Shown: positions 1-13,900 of the stretch, piece after piece
How the letters are laid out: each line of letters opens with the position of its first letter
Position numbering within the stretch: position 1 is the first letter of the stretch
Source: Phoronis australis
Lineage: Eukaryota > Phoronida > Phoronidae
DNA length: 64,000 nt
Direction: 5' to 3'
Assembly (NCBI GenBank): GCA_002633005.1
Contig: NMRA01000005.1
Coordinates: 1,471,236 to 1,535,235 of the forward strand
The notes under the pieces: model-generated
The model's database searches: none
Seen by the model: only the letters and a program-made list of their open reading frames with translations
What the model was told of the DNA's origin: nothing
Translations under genes and position numbers: made by a program

Positions 1-310
1 TTATCTTCGACCTGAATGAATAATAACGGCCATCAACTGACGTCTTGTCCCGACACTCGCCAATAAAAGTGGCAAACCTCACTACTGACATGGACACTGA
101 CGGTGTGGCTGAAACTTCGCAAGGACAGGAAAAACATTCAAATACGCTTACAAAAGGTTTGATTTATATTTTTACACCAATAAAGCTATGTGTGCCTGAC
201 ACAAAAAATGAACATAGTTTCCCAATCTGTTGCTAGGAACGAGCGTTTGATCAGGGTGCCGAGTCGATCACTCAAATATCAGTAAGGACGTTCGTGCGTT
301 CGTGATAAGT
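1..310. repeat. Segment repeated at 35.9 and 44.2 kb
   Basis: The stretch is clearly related to 35880-36230 and more weakly to 44190-44300, all in the same orientation, sharing runs such as 'gacatggacactgacggtg' and 'tcaaatacgcttccaaaag'. No open frame is conserved between the copies (the 63-codon frame here is not kept), so I read it as duplicated non-coding flank of the membrane-protein gene cluster. From 310 to 660 I see only a second shared block (460-660 resembles 2960-3130 and 44600-44700) and no gene. Confidence 0.7.
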
Positions 311-663
311 ATGGACGTTACTGAACTAGAATTACTTTCGCACCGGATTGTATGTGGACACGGAATAAAGTGGAATATTCCTAGTATAACATTAAACTGA
401 AATCAAAACAGTGTTAAATGTTTCTTTTGAGCTTCATAGTAAAAAACATTAATGCACTTTACTGCAGAGGCCAAACCTTCAATGGACGTCCTAGGTATAA
501 AGTTATCGGACTTGAAAGTTTTTATTATTACTGATACTGATTACAAAAAATCCCCAAAGCCGGTATGTCATTTCATCCTTTAACAATAATCGAGGAAAAT
601 TAATCGAATGTCCTGAGAAAAATCTGAATTATTGCCACCCAAATGCCAATAACTTTACCGTAT

Positions 664-810
664 AACCCGCAATTAGGCGCATGCGGGACCGCGACTAACT
701 GCAAGACCGCGCCTAATTGCGGTACTTAGGCGTATGCACCTATATGCGGGACATTTGAGTAGAACTTGTGTTGATTATGGTGCTCCAGATATAGGCGCAC
801 CTTCAATGTT
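664..810. repeat. Small repeat with AGGCGCATGCG motifs
   Basis: Contains several copies of 'taggcgcatgcgg' and 'gcgggacatttgagta'. The same words recur at 1699-1835, where 'caaggtgcgcctata' is the inverse of 'ataggcgcaccttcaa' at about 791. This looks like a short palindromic MITE-type repeat present twice. The right copy ends next to the tentative last exon of the membrane-protein gene. Confidence 0.5.
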
Positions 811-1081
811 TAAAAAACACTCCTTGTTTGCACGTGGATTATAATGCAAATTCTTTCTAATAACATACTGCCCTAGAGCCTGTAAGAACTGGTCGAAGAA
901 GAAGAGCCTCCTACGCTGAAGTCGCCGAGTGGGTTCATGAATAGTGGTAAAATATACACGAAAATACTATCAAGCGAGCCTTTGTTGCGTGCAGAAGCTT
1001 CCATTGTAAGAGCGTGAACGGCGTCATGCTCGACTCGATGACGTGCTCGGAGAAGACAGCCGTATAACCTCAATGATGGCC

Positions 1082-1140
1082 AAGTGATCGACTTGGACTC
1101 GGATTAGTAGTCTACTAATCCGAGTCCACGTCGATCACTT
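1082..1140. repeat. 59-bp near-perfect hairpin
   Basis: Left arm 1082-1109 and right arm 1113-1140 are 28-bp inverted repeats with a single mismatch and a 3-nt loop (gtc). The core arm reads 'ggactcggattagta'. There is no run of T after it and no gene around it. It could be a transposon footprint or a folded-back repeat. Confidence 0.85.
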
Positions 1141-1233
1141 CGTCTTCGGCGCAGACAGCGAGTCAGACACAATAGATTCGGATAAGACGTGAAGGCCAAT
1201 GTCACGGTATTAGACAGTAAGGTTGAACAAACA

Positions 1234-1493
1234 GGGGCCCGTTCCAAGAAACTGACTTAAGTTCATTTTTGACTTAAGTCTAAGATTTGTCTCAAATTCA
1301 AAATTTTGAAACTTCTACATCTGATAAGAGTCAAAATTTAGACAAAACTGAAGTCAAAAACTTACGTCGAACATAAGATCTCTTTTTTTGAAATGATCTT
1401 GAGACAGATTTTTAAATCTTAAAAGTCTTATCTTAAAATTGACTGAAAGTTGAGATCTGTCTAAGCTAAGTCAGTTTTTTTAGAACGGGGCCC
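1234..1493. mobile_element. MITE with GGGCCCGTTC termini
   Basis: The left end 'ggggcccgttccaagaaact' and the right end (reverse complement 'gggccccgttctaaaaaaac') form an imperfect 26-bp TIR that continues into 'tgactta'. The interior is built of short direct and inverted copies of 'gacttaagt' / 'agtctta', as in non-autonomous DNA elements with subterminal repeats. No coding frame. About 260 bp. The superfamily is not assigned. Confidence 0.75.
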
Positions 1494-1828
1494 AGGATTC
1501 GATTGCAATTAAAACGTTGAAGCAGTTAAATACATTTTTTAAATGAGGAGATGAACCAAGTGTTATTTTATACGTTAGTCGTTCTTGAAAAAAGCTTGTG
1601 ATTAGTTTTAAAACTGTGGATTTTAAAAATTAAACCTCCCTGTACTCACCCAAACGCTTTGTGAAATAAAATGCAATTAGTGTATTTTTAAAATCATTCA
1701 AGGTGCGCCTATAACCGGAGCACTGACTGTGCCTAAGTGCGGAACTAAGGCGCATGCGGGACATTTGAGTACAAATTTGCAAAAAAACGCAGTGATCTGC
1801 ATGTAGGCGCATGCGCCTAATGGTGGGG

Positions 1829-1905
1829 CTATACATTGTATTGAACTCCATCGAGCGGATGACGACTGAATAGGACTCGAAAGGTAGGATCGGTTCGTTG
1901 GAGAG
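1829..1905 (-). CDS. Tentative terminal exon 9 of membrane protein
   Basis: A pyrimidine-rich tract ending 'cacgtccag' precedes a 77-bp segment that takes up phase 1 left by exon 8 and gives 25 codons to TAG (1829-1831): a short polar tail. A related sequence lies at 44700-44790, where a parallel acceptor gives a different, shorter tail. Alternative acceptors exist (for example 'gatcgatag' near 1975), so the boundary is a guess. The stop sits beside a small repeat. Confidence 0.35.
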
Positions 1906-4900
1906 CTGGACGTGAAAAGAAATAGCGAAGTTGCCAAGACATTATTCGATAAATCCAATATTGAAAACAGTGGGTTGCTATCGATCGTCGAAGTCATCAA
2001 TAATATATGCCAACACTGGAGTGTTCATTAGAAAGGTAGTTGCCCCCCCCTCTTCAGTTACAACGTCTTAGATCCGCTAATGGATATACCGCGAGTTGTG
2101 AGCTTTTAAGCAGGAAAACAGGCACCACTGCCGTGTTACAAATCAGTTTGTACGAATCTGCAAAAACTTTTAAAAGTGAGCACTTAATTTAAATAAATAA
2201 GAGAGAGAGAGAAGGGACAATAGGCAAACCGTGGAATGACGGAGGAAGAGGTTACCAGTACATTTGGCTGCGAGTGGTACATTTAAAAATGAACTGTTAC
2301 AAATGCACAGATGTCTTGAGTGACCTTTTTACGAAAAGCGGGATACCTCATAATGCGCTAAGGATTGTGGGATTGCGGTCATACCAACAGCACAGTCAGC
2401 AGACGAAGATCAACGATATGTACGATGCGTACATGAGCAGACAGAATAAATTCAATGTCAAATACCAGTTTGCTCAGTGAGCAAGCGACAGCCTCCGGGA
2501 CACTTCATAAAATCTGGATTACATGATTACAATTCTACAAGTCTCTGGTCTGGGATGGATGTTCGTGCCTCAAGTTTTATTATCCGTAAAAGGTCAATGG
2601 CAACTAGTAGAAATTAGTTTACCTTTCTCTCGTAAGCCACTGCCAAAGTTCTTATAAATTTTGATCACCAAAGCAATCACCAAGACTCTCATAACCAGAG
2701 CACATCCCGAGCACAGATATGTAGCCACGTCCAACATCAGGCCACCGTCCGTCTCGGCACACTGCAACATCACAAAAAGTTATGACAGACCGTCTTGAAC
2801 AAAAACCAAGACTAGTTTCTTGCGAGTTGAACAAACTCATGTAATAACAAGTACTTGACAGGCTAGTCTCATAGCAAGTGCGGTATAAGTATGCATTGTT
2901 CACAAATGTACAGAGTTAACAACATGTTTTTTTTAACTTGCTGGATCAGACTTTGACGAATAAAACGGTTAAGATTCAAATTAAACCGAATTTTCCATGA
3001 CATCCACATCGAAACTGATCCGGGTACCAAAATCCTCAAAGCTTTGTGTACGACTTTAATTTTCTAAAACAATAGAGGAAAATTTAACCAGGGTCCTTAG
3101 ATAAATCTGAAACATTGCCAATCAATTGTCAGTTACCTCAACTTGAACTCCGTTGAGCGCATGGTAATAGGGGACACAATATATTGGTGCTCTCTAGAGA
3201 TTTGGTGGACAGAAATTCTCTGATACACATAGTGGTTCATTAATTTGGGAATAAATATTAACATATGTATGGTGCAGAAATATGGGCACATCAATGTGTG
3301 AATCTATTGAAAATGCACAGAGTGATTTCTGTAAATACGTTCTGAGGTTGAATGTTAAAACGTGTAATGATACGGCTCGCGATGAATGTGGGAGACAATT
3401 GTTAATTAGAAAATATATGTGTAAACTAATTATCTATTGTATTGGGAGAACATAGGTACCCACTGAAGGGAACAAGCTGAAAATGGTATTTATAACTGGG
3501 TACAACGTGTCAAAGAAATATCGTATAGGTACAGTTGTATAATAAATAACTCACTTGTCTTTGTTCTCGCCAAGAGTGAAGGTGAAACGCTGTAAATCTT
3601 AACGATAGAAGGAGAGCCCTGCTCTGTGTCCTAGATCCATTTTTGCAAGTATTTAGGTTACATGACAGCCCAAATTTGAATATGATAAATGATAAAATTT
3701 TGACTGTATGAGCACCCATGTTTAGTGAAATGTGTGACCGTGATGACTGCCATGTCTAACAGTGACATGAAAATCCAAGTACTAGAATCAAAATTTAAAA
3801 AACGCAATCAATAAGTACGCGATTTCAGCATGATGACAAACTGAAGTAAGGGACTCAAAATTTGAGCACCAAAAGTGGTAGCAAAACACTTCGCCTGCAT
3901 TTGGTTTTTATCAACTTTCAAAGACAACTTTCCTGAAGTCAACCCTATTGGATAAAGCTGAATTTGCAGAGCCAGGTTGGTTCCCTACCTAAGCGCTAGA
4001 TGGCGACAACAATCCTGAACTCATAGACATCTAAACACATGGTTGAGCTTGACTTTACCTTTACAATGACATAGACAATGTAAGCTGGCTCACACCATGA
4101 AGCTGACAAGAAAACAATCGTGGCAATTTTCTGTTCCATTCGAGTCTGCAAAAATGGAATATAATCAGCAGCTTTTCTTAAATTACGGTACGCAGCAAAC
4201 TTATGACAAGGTTGTTCCAAAACATTATACAAAATAAAGTGAAGGGAATCTACGTTTCGAAAGTTAAGTGTTTATCAAAATTTAAAAGAAGCTTTAATCA
4301 ATGAGGCACATCCATACCATTACATAATTTCAACCGATTGTGGTGGTCAAATATCAGGTGAATTTTATGAGACACAATCGAGTATTGAACGTTTTCGACT
4401 GTCAATGGTTGCGGTCATCCTCTGCAGAATGGTCGTAAAAAGACTTTCAGTCTGAAGATCGGACTGTATTTGAGCTCAATCTAATCGTTTTCATTCTAAA
4501 AATTAATTTAATAGGCCGTCACGAATTACACGGCGATAGAACTCTTCTTTGTCCTGAAGATAAGAAAGTGCGTGACCTAGTTTTGAAATTCAGACACATT
4601 TTCGTGTCTCTCATTGATGTCGGGAAGTCGAAAAATTTCAGATCACGCACCTACAGGTATTTCTCCAAAAATTTTCACGTTGCAGTTGCAGCCCACAACA
4701 CAGCAGCAGTAATATTTCGTTGGCATTGGAAGGACGAAGAGAGTAATGCAACCGAAAAAAATTATAAAAAGTCAGACAACAAAAAATCAAAGGGGAAACT
4801 CCAGTGGCACGAAAACGAGGCTGCAAATGCGCCCGAAGGATGTTTACGGCATTGTGGGTAAATGCTTTAAGTTTCAAAATGTACTTTTTACACAATACGT

Positions 4901-7900
4901 AAAACAAAGTACGTCATAGACATTATTAAGGTGTTTCTTAAAATGTTTCGAAACCTGATTTCTAAAAGTTTTTTAATAGGATTTTTTCTATAGGAATTCT
5001 TATAGGAAATTTTCATCCTATAGTAAAATCCCTCATTCATCGACAAAGACCTGGCGAACCAGGTCGAAACGTCTGCCAACAGCCAACCATGTCTCTAAGT
5101 AAGTGACCATTTTATATACTACAATGCCTCTAAAGACCAATGACGAACCTATTCTCCAGCATCCTATAGGAAATCAATATTCCTGCAGATTATTTTCGTA
5201 AAGGAGTGTCACTGCGTAATCCGGGACGGTCCTATTGAAGAATGATAGAATTGATGCGAAAGATACAAACCGCGACAAAGCCAAGAATCAACCAGCCGAT
5301 GCTGAACGGGAATCCTATCCCAAGTACAACTTTCTGTATTACGCTTGTGAAGGTTCCTCTATGAAGTATCAAAAGCAGCAGAGTACACTAAAATGAATGT
5401 AACGGGTGAATTTTACGATAACAGGAGGGTTGAGTTCCATAGGCCGTAACACATTATAGCTTTACCCACACTTACGGAAATCTTACAGCAATAACAAGAG
5501 TCTGCAAAACGCTTGTGAAAGCTCCTCTTAAAACAGGAGAGAACGCTAAAATGAATGTAACCGATGAATTTTACGATAACAAGAGGGTTGAGTTCCACAA
5601 GCAGCAACACTTGACATGTAGCTTCAGTAATTGCACTCGCACTTACAGAATGAAAACAAAAAAATTCGCAATTCAACACTCCAAGTTCACCCAACAACCA
5701 GTGGCAGGGATTTTGCTAGGACAGGCTAGTAAGCTCCGGCCCGAACATACTCGCAAAACATAGTATTACATTACTTATACCCTGCCGAGAGGTTATCTCC
5801 ACTGACCAAACCGAATGCGATATTTTCCGGCAGACAAAACATGACATTATCTTGTAATATCAGGCATCAAAAAGCAATGTCGAGCGTCAATATCTGATTC
5901 TAATAACTTTTTTTGGCTTTCAATGGTCCATTTGATGAACTATTTTTGAGCGGACTCACGAAATTAACCCTTCCTCACGACCAATTTAACTGTGTCTGGT
6001 CTGACGCAATAATTAAGGAGACCAATCAGCAATCATTCCCAATCCGCGGAAGGAACAAGATAAGTTCATAACACAGGCCCGTAGCCAGCATTGGTCGGGG
6101 GGGGGGGGGGGGGGTGGTTAGAATTTCTAGAACGGCGGACCTTTGATACTTTGCAAACGTGGACACTGTAGAGTTTTCGGTAAGGCCTTTGACGCATCTT
6201 AATTAGGGGGTGGGAGGGAAATCTGTATACACAACAATGGCTGTCAGCTCTGTGCTCACAAGACCAGGCAGAATTTGTAATACCAGAATTGAGGATGCTG
6301 TGACGGTTGCTCGCAAAGAACGAGAAACAAATTCGGATGTATTGTGGTCCAGAAAGAGTACGTTCTTGCTTTACCTCCTGGCCAGTACAACTAGAAATGG
6401 TGGTCAGATTTCATGTGCATGCGAAATTGCTCGCATGTCTTAAAGGAGAATGCCACTCAAAAAACAACCTATTTTGTATCAATTTAGATCGAGTAGTTAC
6501 ACTCGATAACAGCAAGTTCAGTTGTTTTACATGACACCTTACGGCAGACGGAGGTGTTGAAATTAACCAATGACGTAATCGGTTCGAATGCAGTCTGTTC
6601 AGCCGTTCACATCACGCTTATTGGTGTCAACTTAACGCTTGAATCCATCGTTTTACACCAATAAATCATCAAATTTCGATGTAAATCCGTTACAAATACA
6701 TCGAGTTCCTGAACAAAACGCATACTCAAAATTCTGGTGAATTATCAACTACGACACATTCATCAAATCCATATCAAGATCGCAACTCAGCGCGACAGAA
6801 GCCAGGGCCGCTGCGCCTCAGCCTCACCCAAGGAGCCTCGCGCACGGCCGGGTAGAAACTAAATGTGGTTAGTAAACCACCCTGTCCCTGCCAGTTTTCA
6901 CGAAGTCAGGAAGTCCCATTCAGTCATCTTAAATTTGAAACCACCGCAGACTTAACCCTTACCCCAGATGTTGTCTCTGCTTGAGAATGAGCCTTGAGGT
7001 GACAATCAGATTAGTGAACTGTCGGAGTTCTAGTTTTGGAATTGTGGAAATTCGAAGTATTGAATTTTCGAAAGTAGCGAACCTCCGGAGTAGTGAACCT
7101 TCGGAGGAGTGGACCTTCGGAATAGTGGACCTTCGGAGTAGGGCACCTTCGTCATAGTGACATGTAACGTTGGAAATCTTTTCCATCAAGTTTGTAGCTC
7201 GTATGAAGTCTGCAGGGTTATTCACCATTGACACTGATTGACTATAGAGAAGGTGTTCTTCATTGACCAAAGTTGAGGTCTAGGAAAACTTTTCTCTCGT
7301 GAAAATGCTCTACGGGGTATTCTCAGTGCAAGGAAACACGGTAGTTGAATGCATGGTTTTTGAGTACGAAGGGGGACTACCTATAGTGAACTTACTGTCA
7401 GCGTGTACTGAATTTAAAAGAACGGAAACGCACCGTGTACACGCATGGATGTCAATCCACCAATCCACAATCAAAGTGGACACTGGATAAACAACATGTT
7501 TTTATATTAGACGATCACTTTCCATTCAAAATTTGAAAATGCCTTCATTTTACCGTACTATGCTTGCAATCAAACCAAAATAGCAGAATAACAAATCTCA
7601 ATTTTCTTTTGTTTTGTTTCTTAGACGATTTTAAGGCATTCACACCGCTCTACTATTTGGGAGCTCTCGTTGCTATTTACATTAACATGAAGCTTACTTA
7701 GATCATAGGGCTAGACTTTTATGCTTAGGTATAGACATTCACTTCTAGACCCCCTTGTTACCCTTTGTGTAGCCACCACGCGCGTGGTTTATGAATAACA
7801 TAAAGCCTCCTCTTATCGTATGCACGATCCTGTCATCTACACCAACACCGGCACTCTGGCGAAGTTGGCTGGGTACGGCCCGATGCCGCCAGAAGCGCTT

Positions 7901-10900
7901 TGAATTAGAAGCAAATCCAAAATTATTTCTAACTTAGTTATTATTGTTGTTAGTAGTACTAAGGATTGTAGTACATATAGGAGAGTTCACTTGTGAGTTC
8001 GCTGTTATCGCTATTACTAGCGCCGCCAAGTGGTGAATAAGCAACGGTCAAGTAGAAAGTGTAAGAACAATGGGGAAGGGCGTATTTTACAGTGCGATAA
8101 ATTGCACTAGTTCATCCACAAAAATCCCGTGTCATTTCTACGTTTCCTAAGGATCCAGAAAATAATGATTATCTCTTATTTAATGATATGATACATTGTC
8201 TTTCATTTCATGTGCTCTGTTCACGGTTGGAAGACTAGTCGATCGCAGTCCCTGTGCAGGCCGCTGTCGTCTGCAGTGTAGCCTTCTACTGCACAGGCTA
8301 CGCCCTGCCTTCTGCAGATATTTTGTTATAAATTATATGTGAGAGAGCATCAGAATGGAATACAGTGTTGCAGTAGTGATGAATTGTCTTGCTTTCTTCT
8401 TCGTCCTTGAGTTACACCTACTGCCCAAACAATTGTCTGCACGGGTAGCAACCTGGCGTATTCAATAGGAAGCACATTCAAAAATGTTGGGTGGACATGA
8501 AACGAGCAGTGAGCTGGGAGCACTTTGTAATGAAAATTTGAAAAACAGCCAGGATGTTATTGGAGCATGATGGCCACCAGTCATGACAAGCAAAAGTCCT
8601 TGGGGGTCATGCGCAAAAGGAGGCGGCCAAATCTTATCACCACCTCAGCACATGTCCGTAGTCAGAACAACTTAAATTTATGACGATGGGAGGGGCTCAA
8701 CACTCATGTGACATACCCCATTGGTTTTTACCTGTTTAGCACTCCTCCCATGTACCCCCATGAGAGAGGGTTAACAGGTGCCCAGTTGGCGCCCACCTAG
8801 TTTGCACTCCGCCATTGTACCCCTTTCGTTGCTAGCACCTGCATGGGGGAAATCCCCCTGATTCAGTGGCGGATTTAGAGCAGGGCCAGGGGTGCAATAT
8901 TCCCCCCTAATATTCTCCTATATTCCATTTGGCAGTTCGGGGGTGCGAATGTCTGAAGGGCAAAATTCTGGCTAATAGCTGCCCTACCCCGCCAACTCAA
9001 AATCCTGGATCCACCCTGTGAACCCCCAGGAGCTATCACCAAAATTTTGTAGTCCATGGAGGTATGAAATGTTTATAAGGAACGGTAATTTATTAAGAAC
9101 TCAAACATGGCCGGTTTGCAGGGAGCTTCAAGAGAATAAAAGCAAATACACTTTAATATTAATTTATAACACACATTTTTATTCTCATAACGCTAAATCG
9201 TCGTGAGAGACCGTCCGGAGTTGGTATATGGTGCAACTCCGGACGGTCTGAGGTCAACAGAAAACCACAGTTCAACTGTGAGTCTACACCAATGTGATAA
9301 ACGAGAATAGTTCTACTTGCTGAGTAAGCAGCAGGTATGCTTACCTCTTTTATGGCATACGACGTGTGACTGGGCAAAGCGTTGTCTACATAATGTGGAT
9401 AAATCAGTGGAGCATGAGAACCCTGAGGTCCCTGTCAAGTCCTCACGACAATTCTACGTTATGGATTCGATTATATAGTTGGATGGTAGTTTACGTATTC
9501 CAACCATTTTTATCGCATGTAATTTTATTGTAGGTCGAGCATCATTAAAGTATGAATTTATCAGTGTTTAAATGGTTCGTACTCCGCCGCTAAATTAGTG
9601 TTGCTTATTCGCCGCTTGGGGCGCTAGTTTTCGACCGGTAACCATTGCGGCGAATGGCAAATTGGCAAAGTAAACTCTCCTATTCTATGTACACTCCTTG
9701 GTAGTACCAGTAGCTGCAACAATTATGTTATTGTTGTCCGTTTATACCCTATCTTTAACGGATATGCTGGGGCTGGACCTTTTCAGCGTGGGAGGGGTTT
9801 GATCGAACCCACCCGAACACCCCCTGGCTACGGGCCTGTAGCAGTAAATGACAGAAATCAGAGGTTGATTGTCCCTCTAATTGTTAATTCCGAAAGCAAT
9901 AACAAAAAAGTTTTTCGCGTGATCACGCTTTCCGTTCAAAATGTTTGAAGCAAAAGCGTGGCTGGGGTTTAGTGTTAAGATCACTTAGACTAAAGTCGAT
10001 CCTAATGTTTCATGAAGACTTTAGTAGGATATCATTAAAACCGCGCTTTCTGTGAAAAACTAACTTTTGATTCTGTCGCCTTCTCAGATTATGAAGGAAT
10101 TTTAGTCTCCCGAATGTCCGACTGCAATAACTTGATTGACTGTTTATATGTCACTCAAGGTAGACCTACGCAGATAAGTTCCAATAACTAGTGGTCTTAC
10201 CTCAAGTTGAAGATCAAGCTTAAGGCATGTTTCAAAGGCGTAGAGTATCTTGCAGGCTGCTTGTAACTCTGTTGTGGCTCCCACAGTTCTGAATATCAGT
10301 TTATTCTGGCGGAAGTACTTGACTAGTATGAAGATTCCGAGCCCCATATCAACTGGACCAACAACGCTTAAGATTATGAGACGTACCTATAACAGATCGA
10401 ACTTACACGCTTATTGTTGACGCCTTGAGAAGACAAAATTTGGATGTAACGTTTGTAATTGTGGTAGATGCTAAAGACTAGAGTGCCCAGGTTACTGCCC
10501 TGCACACGGTACGCTTCAGCGATGCTTTCTGTCATACAGACAAAAATAGATGGTTATTTTGAAACCACAATAAACCTGCGATCCGTCAAGTACGTGAGTT
10601 TTTGGTTGATGGTTGGGACTGTTTACAGTAAATTTCCTCCTGAAATTTTCGTAACGGTGTGAAGAGCTGAACATAATAACGTTCTTACCAATTTTACGGT
10701 GGTGCGCGCTTCGCCTTTCGCCGCATAGTTGATGATAATGTAGACCATGAGCAGACCGGTAGCGATAACAAAGACGAGTAACTCGTAAGGCCGTTCATCG
10801 AACACACCGTGAAGGATGTAGTATGCACAGAATACTAAAAGAGCATGTGCAAGCATCATAGGATAACGATTACAACAAAGCCCATGCGCGCACTCAGGGG

Positions 10901-13900
10901 GAGGGGGGATCGGAGGGCTCAAAGGAGCCCCCATTTGGCGAAGTAGACAAAAAAAGTCCGCCTCAGAAAAACAAAAACTCAGAAAAAAATGGAAAACGAG
11001 ACAAAAGTCAACTAAAAAGGCAGGAACTACCAAAATTCTATGAATGCACAATTCATAGCTCAGAACGTACCCCGTAAATTTTAGTTAAAAGTCCACATTC
11101 TCAAAACTCGAGCCCCCCCCTTTTTAGGTTGGGTGCGCGCATGAAGCCAGGCGCTTTATTTTAATTTTTTATAACGATAGCGACAAATCGAGGTCAGCAC
11201 GGGACACGAGCGGAATATCTTGAGATAATGTGGTAAAACGATTAAGACAAAGGAATTGTCAATAAGTTATGTGGTATTTACCAAAATTTAACAGGCTCCG
11301 CTCAAAGAAAACATATTTATGACCCAGCACCATGCACAAAACGAGTCTTGAAGTAGGGATTTGTCATTTTTGTAATTGTTATTCTTTTCTAAAAATACAG
11401 TATTTTCTGATTATCTTGATGAATTCAACATCTCCTTACCTTAAACAACTGGCCGAGTTATTGCCATTTCTATTCTGGGAAAATGAAAATTTAGAGCTAA
11501 ATAAAACAAAAATTTAGGAAAATGGCCGAGAAAAAGAGATCTTAGTGTCTTTATAATTTCCGTAGCAACCTGCAATTGAGTTCTATATTTCAGACGTATT
11601 AGTTTACAAAATAACATAAAAAATCTAATCAAAAATTAGAAAAAATTATTGACTTTATTACGTAATTGCGTCCATTTTCGAAAATGGCCTCCATTAAATG
11701 GAAATGTATTGCCGATGGCCGCCATATAAATGGGATTCATGGTTAGAAAAAAGAATAAGTTTTTAAAAAACAGTTGAAACTAATCGCAAGACACCATGAC
11801 CCAGTTAAGAAATATAATGTTAAAATGTGTTGCCAGGGGAACTCGTAATTCAAAATGGCCGCCGTCAAATTTAAATGACTGCAGAAATGCAGTTAACCAA
11901 TTGCCAGTTGGTACAACTATTCAACAGGCATGTTCTTCACACCAAAATGAGAACTGGTGAAGTATCAATATAATTACACATTGTCATGGTGAATAATTCA
12001 AGATGGCTGTCACTGAAGTGTAATGACCATTCGAAAGAGTTTTTGAGGGATTTGTAAGCAACTGTTAGACCTGAAAACAAAACGAAAACACCAAGCGTGC
12101 TACATGAGAACAGCATATAAGTACAGGACAGGTCAATTGACTAAACACTAGCACAAAGTAAGTTCCTTAATTCACAATTTAATGAAAAACTACTGTCGAG
12201 CTTAAGATGAAATCACCAAATATAGGCCTACTGTTTCAAGTAACTAACTCTGCCTGTGGCATGACCGAAAGTCTCAAAAAATAATTTCATCCTCATGGAA
12301 CAGGCCCCAAGAAAGGAGAAATATTCAGGTAGCACTTAGGAGTTAGGGTGCAGCCACGGGTATTTTTTTAGGCTGCAGCCACGGGAATTTTGTAGTGTCT
12401 AGAATTTAAATAAAGGGCCTGTGTCAGGTTTTACGGCTGTTTTAAGAAATGTTTTGAAAACAACTTCAAGGAAACTGGTATGGTTGTGCTTTTGAATGGG
12501 AAAAGCCACGTCTTTTATACGTGACCTTCTTTTGATGCAAAATGGCTGATGTAGTTTGCTTTCAACCCCTGTCGCCTGCTGTCTCAGAAACCGGGTGCGA
12601 TTTCAGATGGCTACCAAACAAATCAAAATTGCCAAAAAACAGCTGTTAACGGGTGTACTGCGACCATATTTTTAGAGTCTAGATTGAACGGACATTCTGG
12701 ATCTGTAGTCAGATTTTTTCTAGCACTTGCAGAGAAGTGGTAATTTTGGGGAGAAAAATGTCAAATTTGGAGTTTTTTGGTCCTATTTTTTATGCCGGGA
12801 TATTTTCCGCTGTGAATTAAACGATAAAAATCTGTAGCATAGCCTAATAAGTTTCAGTTATCATGAGTAGTGCTTGTGAGTTGGGAATTCAACAAAACCC
12901 TTTGTTTTTTCAGACTCGTGAAAAGGACACGAGGGAAGGACTCATCTCCACTTAGGTGTGCGTGGGAAGTCAAAATTCTGAAATAACTGTAGTGTACATG
13001 TACCTCCTCATGATAGGCTACTGCATGTAACCAATAGTCGGTGGGCCAGATCTCATAGCATTCATCCTTGTGAGCACTTTGGGGGGCAACCTAGTTTTTT
13101 CTATGTGGCTAGATAATATACATATAAATCAAATTCCAAAAAGCTCCCACGTCTACACTTGCACATTTTTTTTGAAAAAAGGTGTTTTTGATACACGAAA
13201 TATTATGCACATTCCTGCCACTTGGTGGCGCTTTTCTATTGAATTGACCAATCAGAGAGCCAGACTGTATTGTTGTGCTTAGTTACTGCAATATGGCTGC
13301 TCCCATGGAGTGTGATGCCTGTATAATTCAAGGTTTATCAAACAGTACAATATTGTGATGCCAGAACCCGAAGAAGCTTAGAGAAGCATCCTGATCACCA
13401 GTTATTTTTTTAACTTGTTCAGCCCCTTGGCTGCCTATAGGCCTTAGACAATACTGCCGACCTAGTAGAGACGGTGTTCATACCATAGGTACTCCATATG
13501 CCGGATGCTTTTCGGCAAATTATGCATCACACTGGTTAAATCAGAAGTCATGTTGCTGTAAGTTTAGAAGTACCGTGTAGAGAGATTCCTCTGAGGAGGC
13601 CGTTAATGTTTTCATTTGTTCCCAGTTCAAACAAATACTCCTGCAATCCTGTTTTTTGAACACTCCCTTGTTCAGTTGCCACATCGACACGGCTTGCGCC
13701 AGGGGATCATCGTATGACGTTATACTGTGGGTGTGATTTTAAGCACTTTAAGTCAAAAATTTTTGAGAAGGTTCAATGGAGTAGATGTTTGCAATGAACA
13801 TGCCCAAGTGGCCGTCATCCCCTGCCGTAATCCTGGGATAGGGGAACCTCTTCTCAATTTTTTGTAAACATCAACTACTTAGGTAGCTGCAATGGTAATT

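Larger units (their letters stand above)
7925..9740. mobile_element. Possible DNA transposon with about 120-bp inverted ends
   Basis: 7925-8048 and 9597-9740 are inverted copies of each other (shared words after inversion: 'gttgcttattc', 'cttgg.ggcgctag', 'aactctccta', 'gtac.actcctt'). The 1.8 kb spanned has no coding frame that I recognise, but holds a nested MITE (8864-9018) and a hairpin (9208-9249). It could be a non-autonomous DNA element, or two unrelated insertions facing each other. Confidence 0.5.

Noticed and set aside
4568-4861. 97-codon plus frame, Lys/Asn-rich
   Set aside because: No family pattern, no splice partner, overlaps an 89-codon frame on the other strand; in intron 6 of the main gene.
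10835-11051. Upstream extension of the exon 4 frame
   Set aside because: Lies beyond a good acceptor at 10835-10836, has low-complexity Pro- and Phe-rich content, and its copy at 43.3-43.5 kb is not in a conserved frame.
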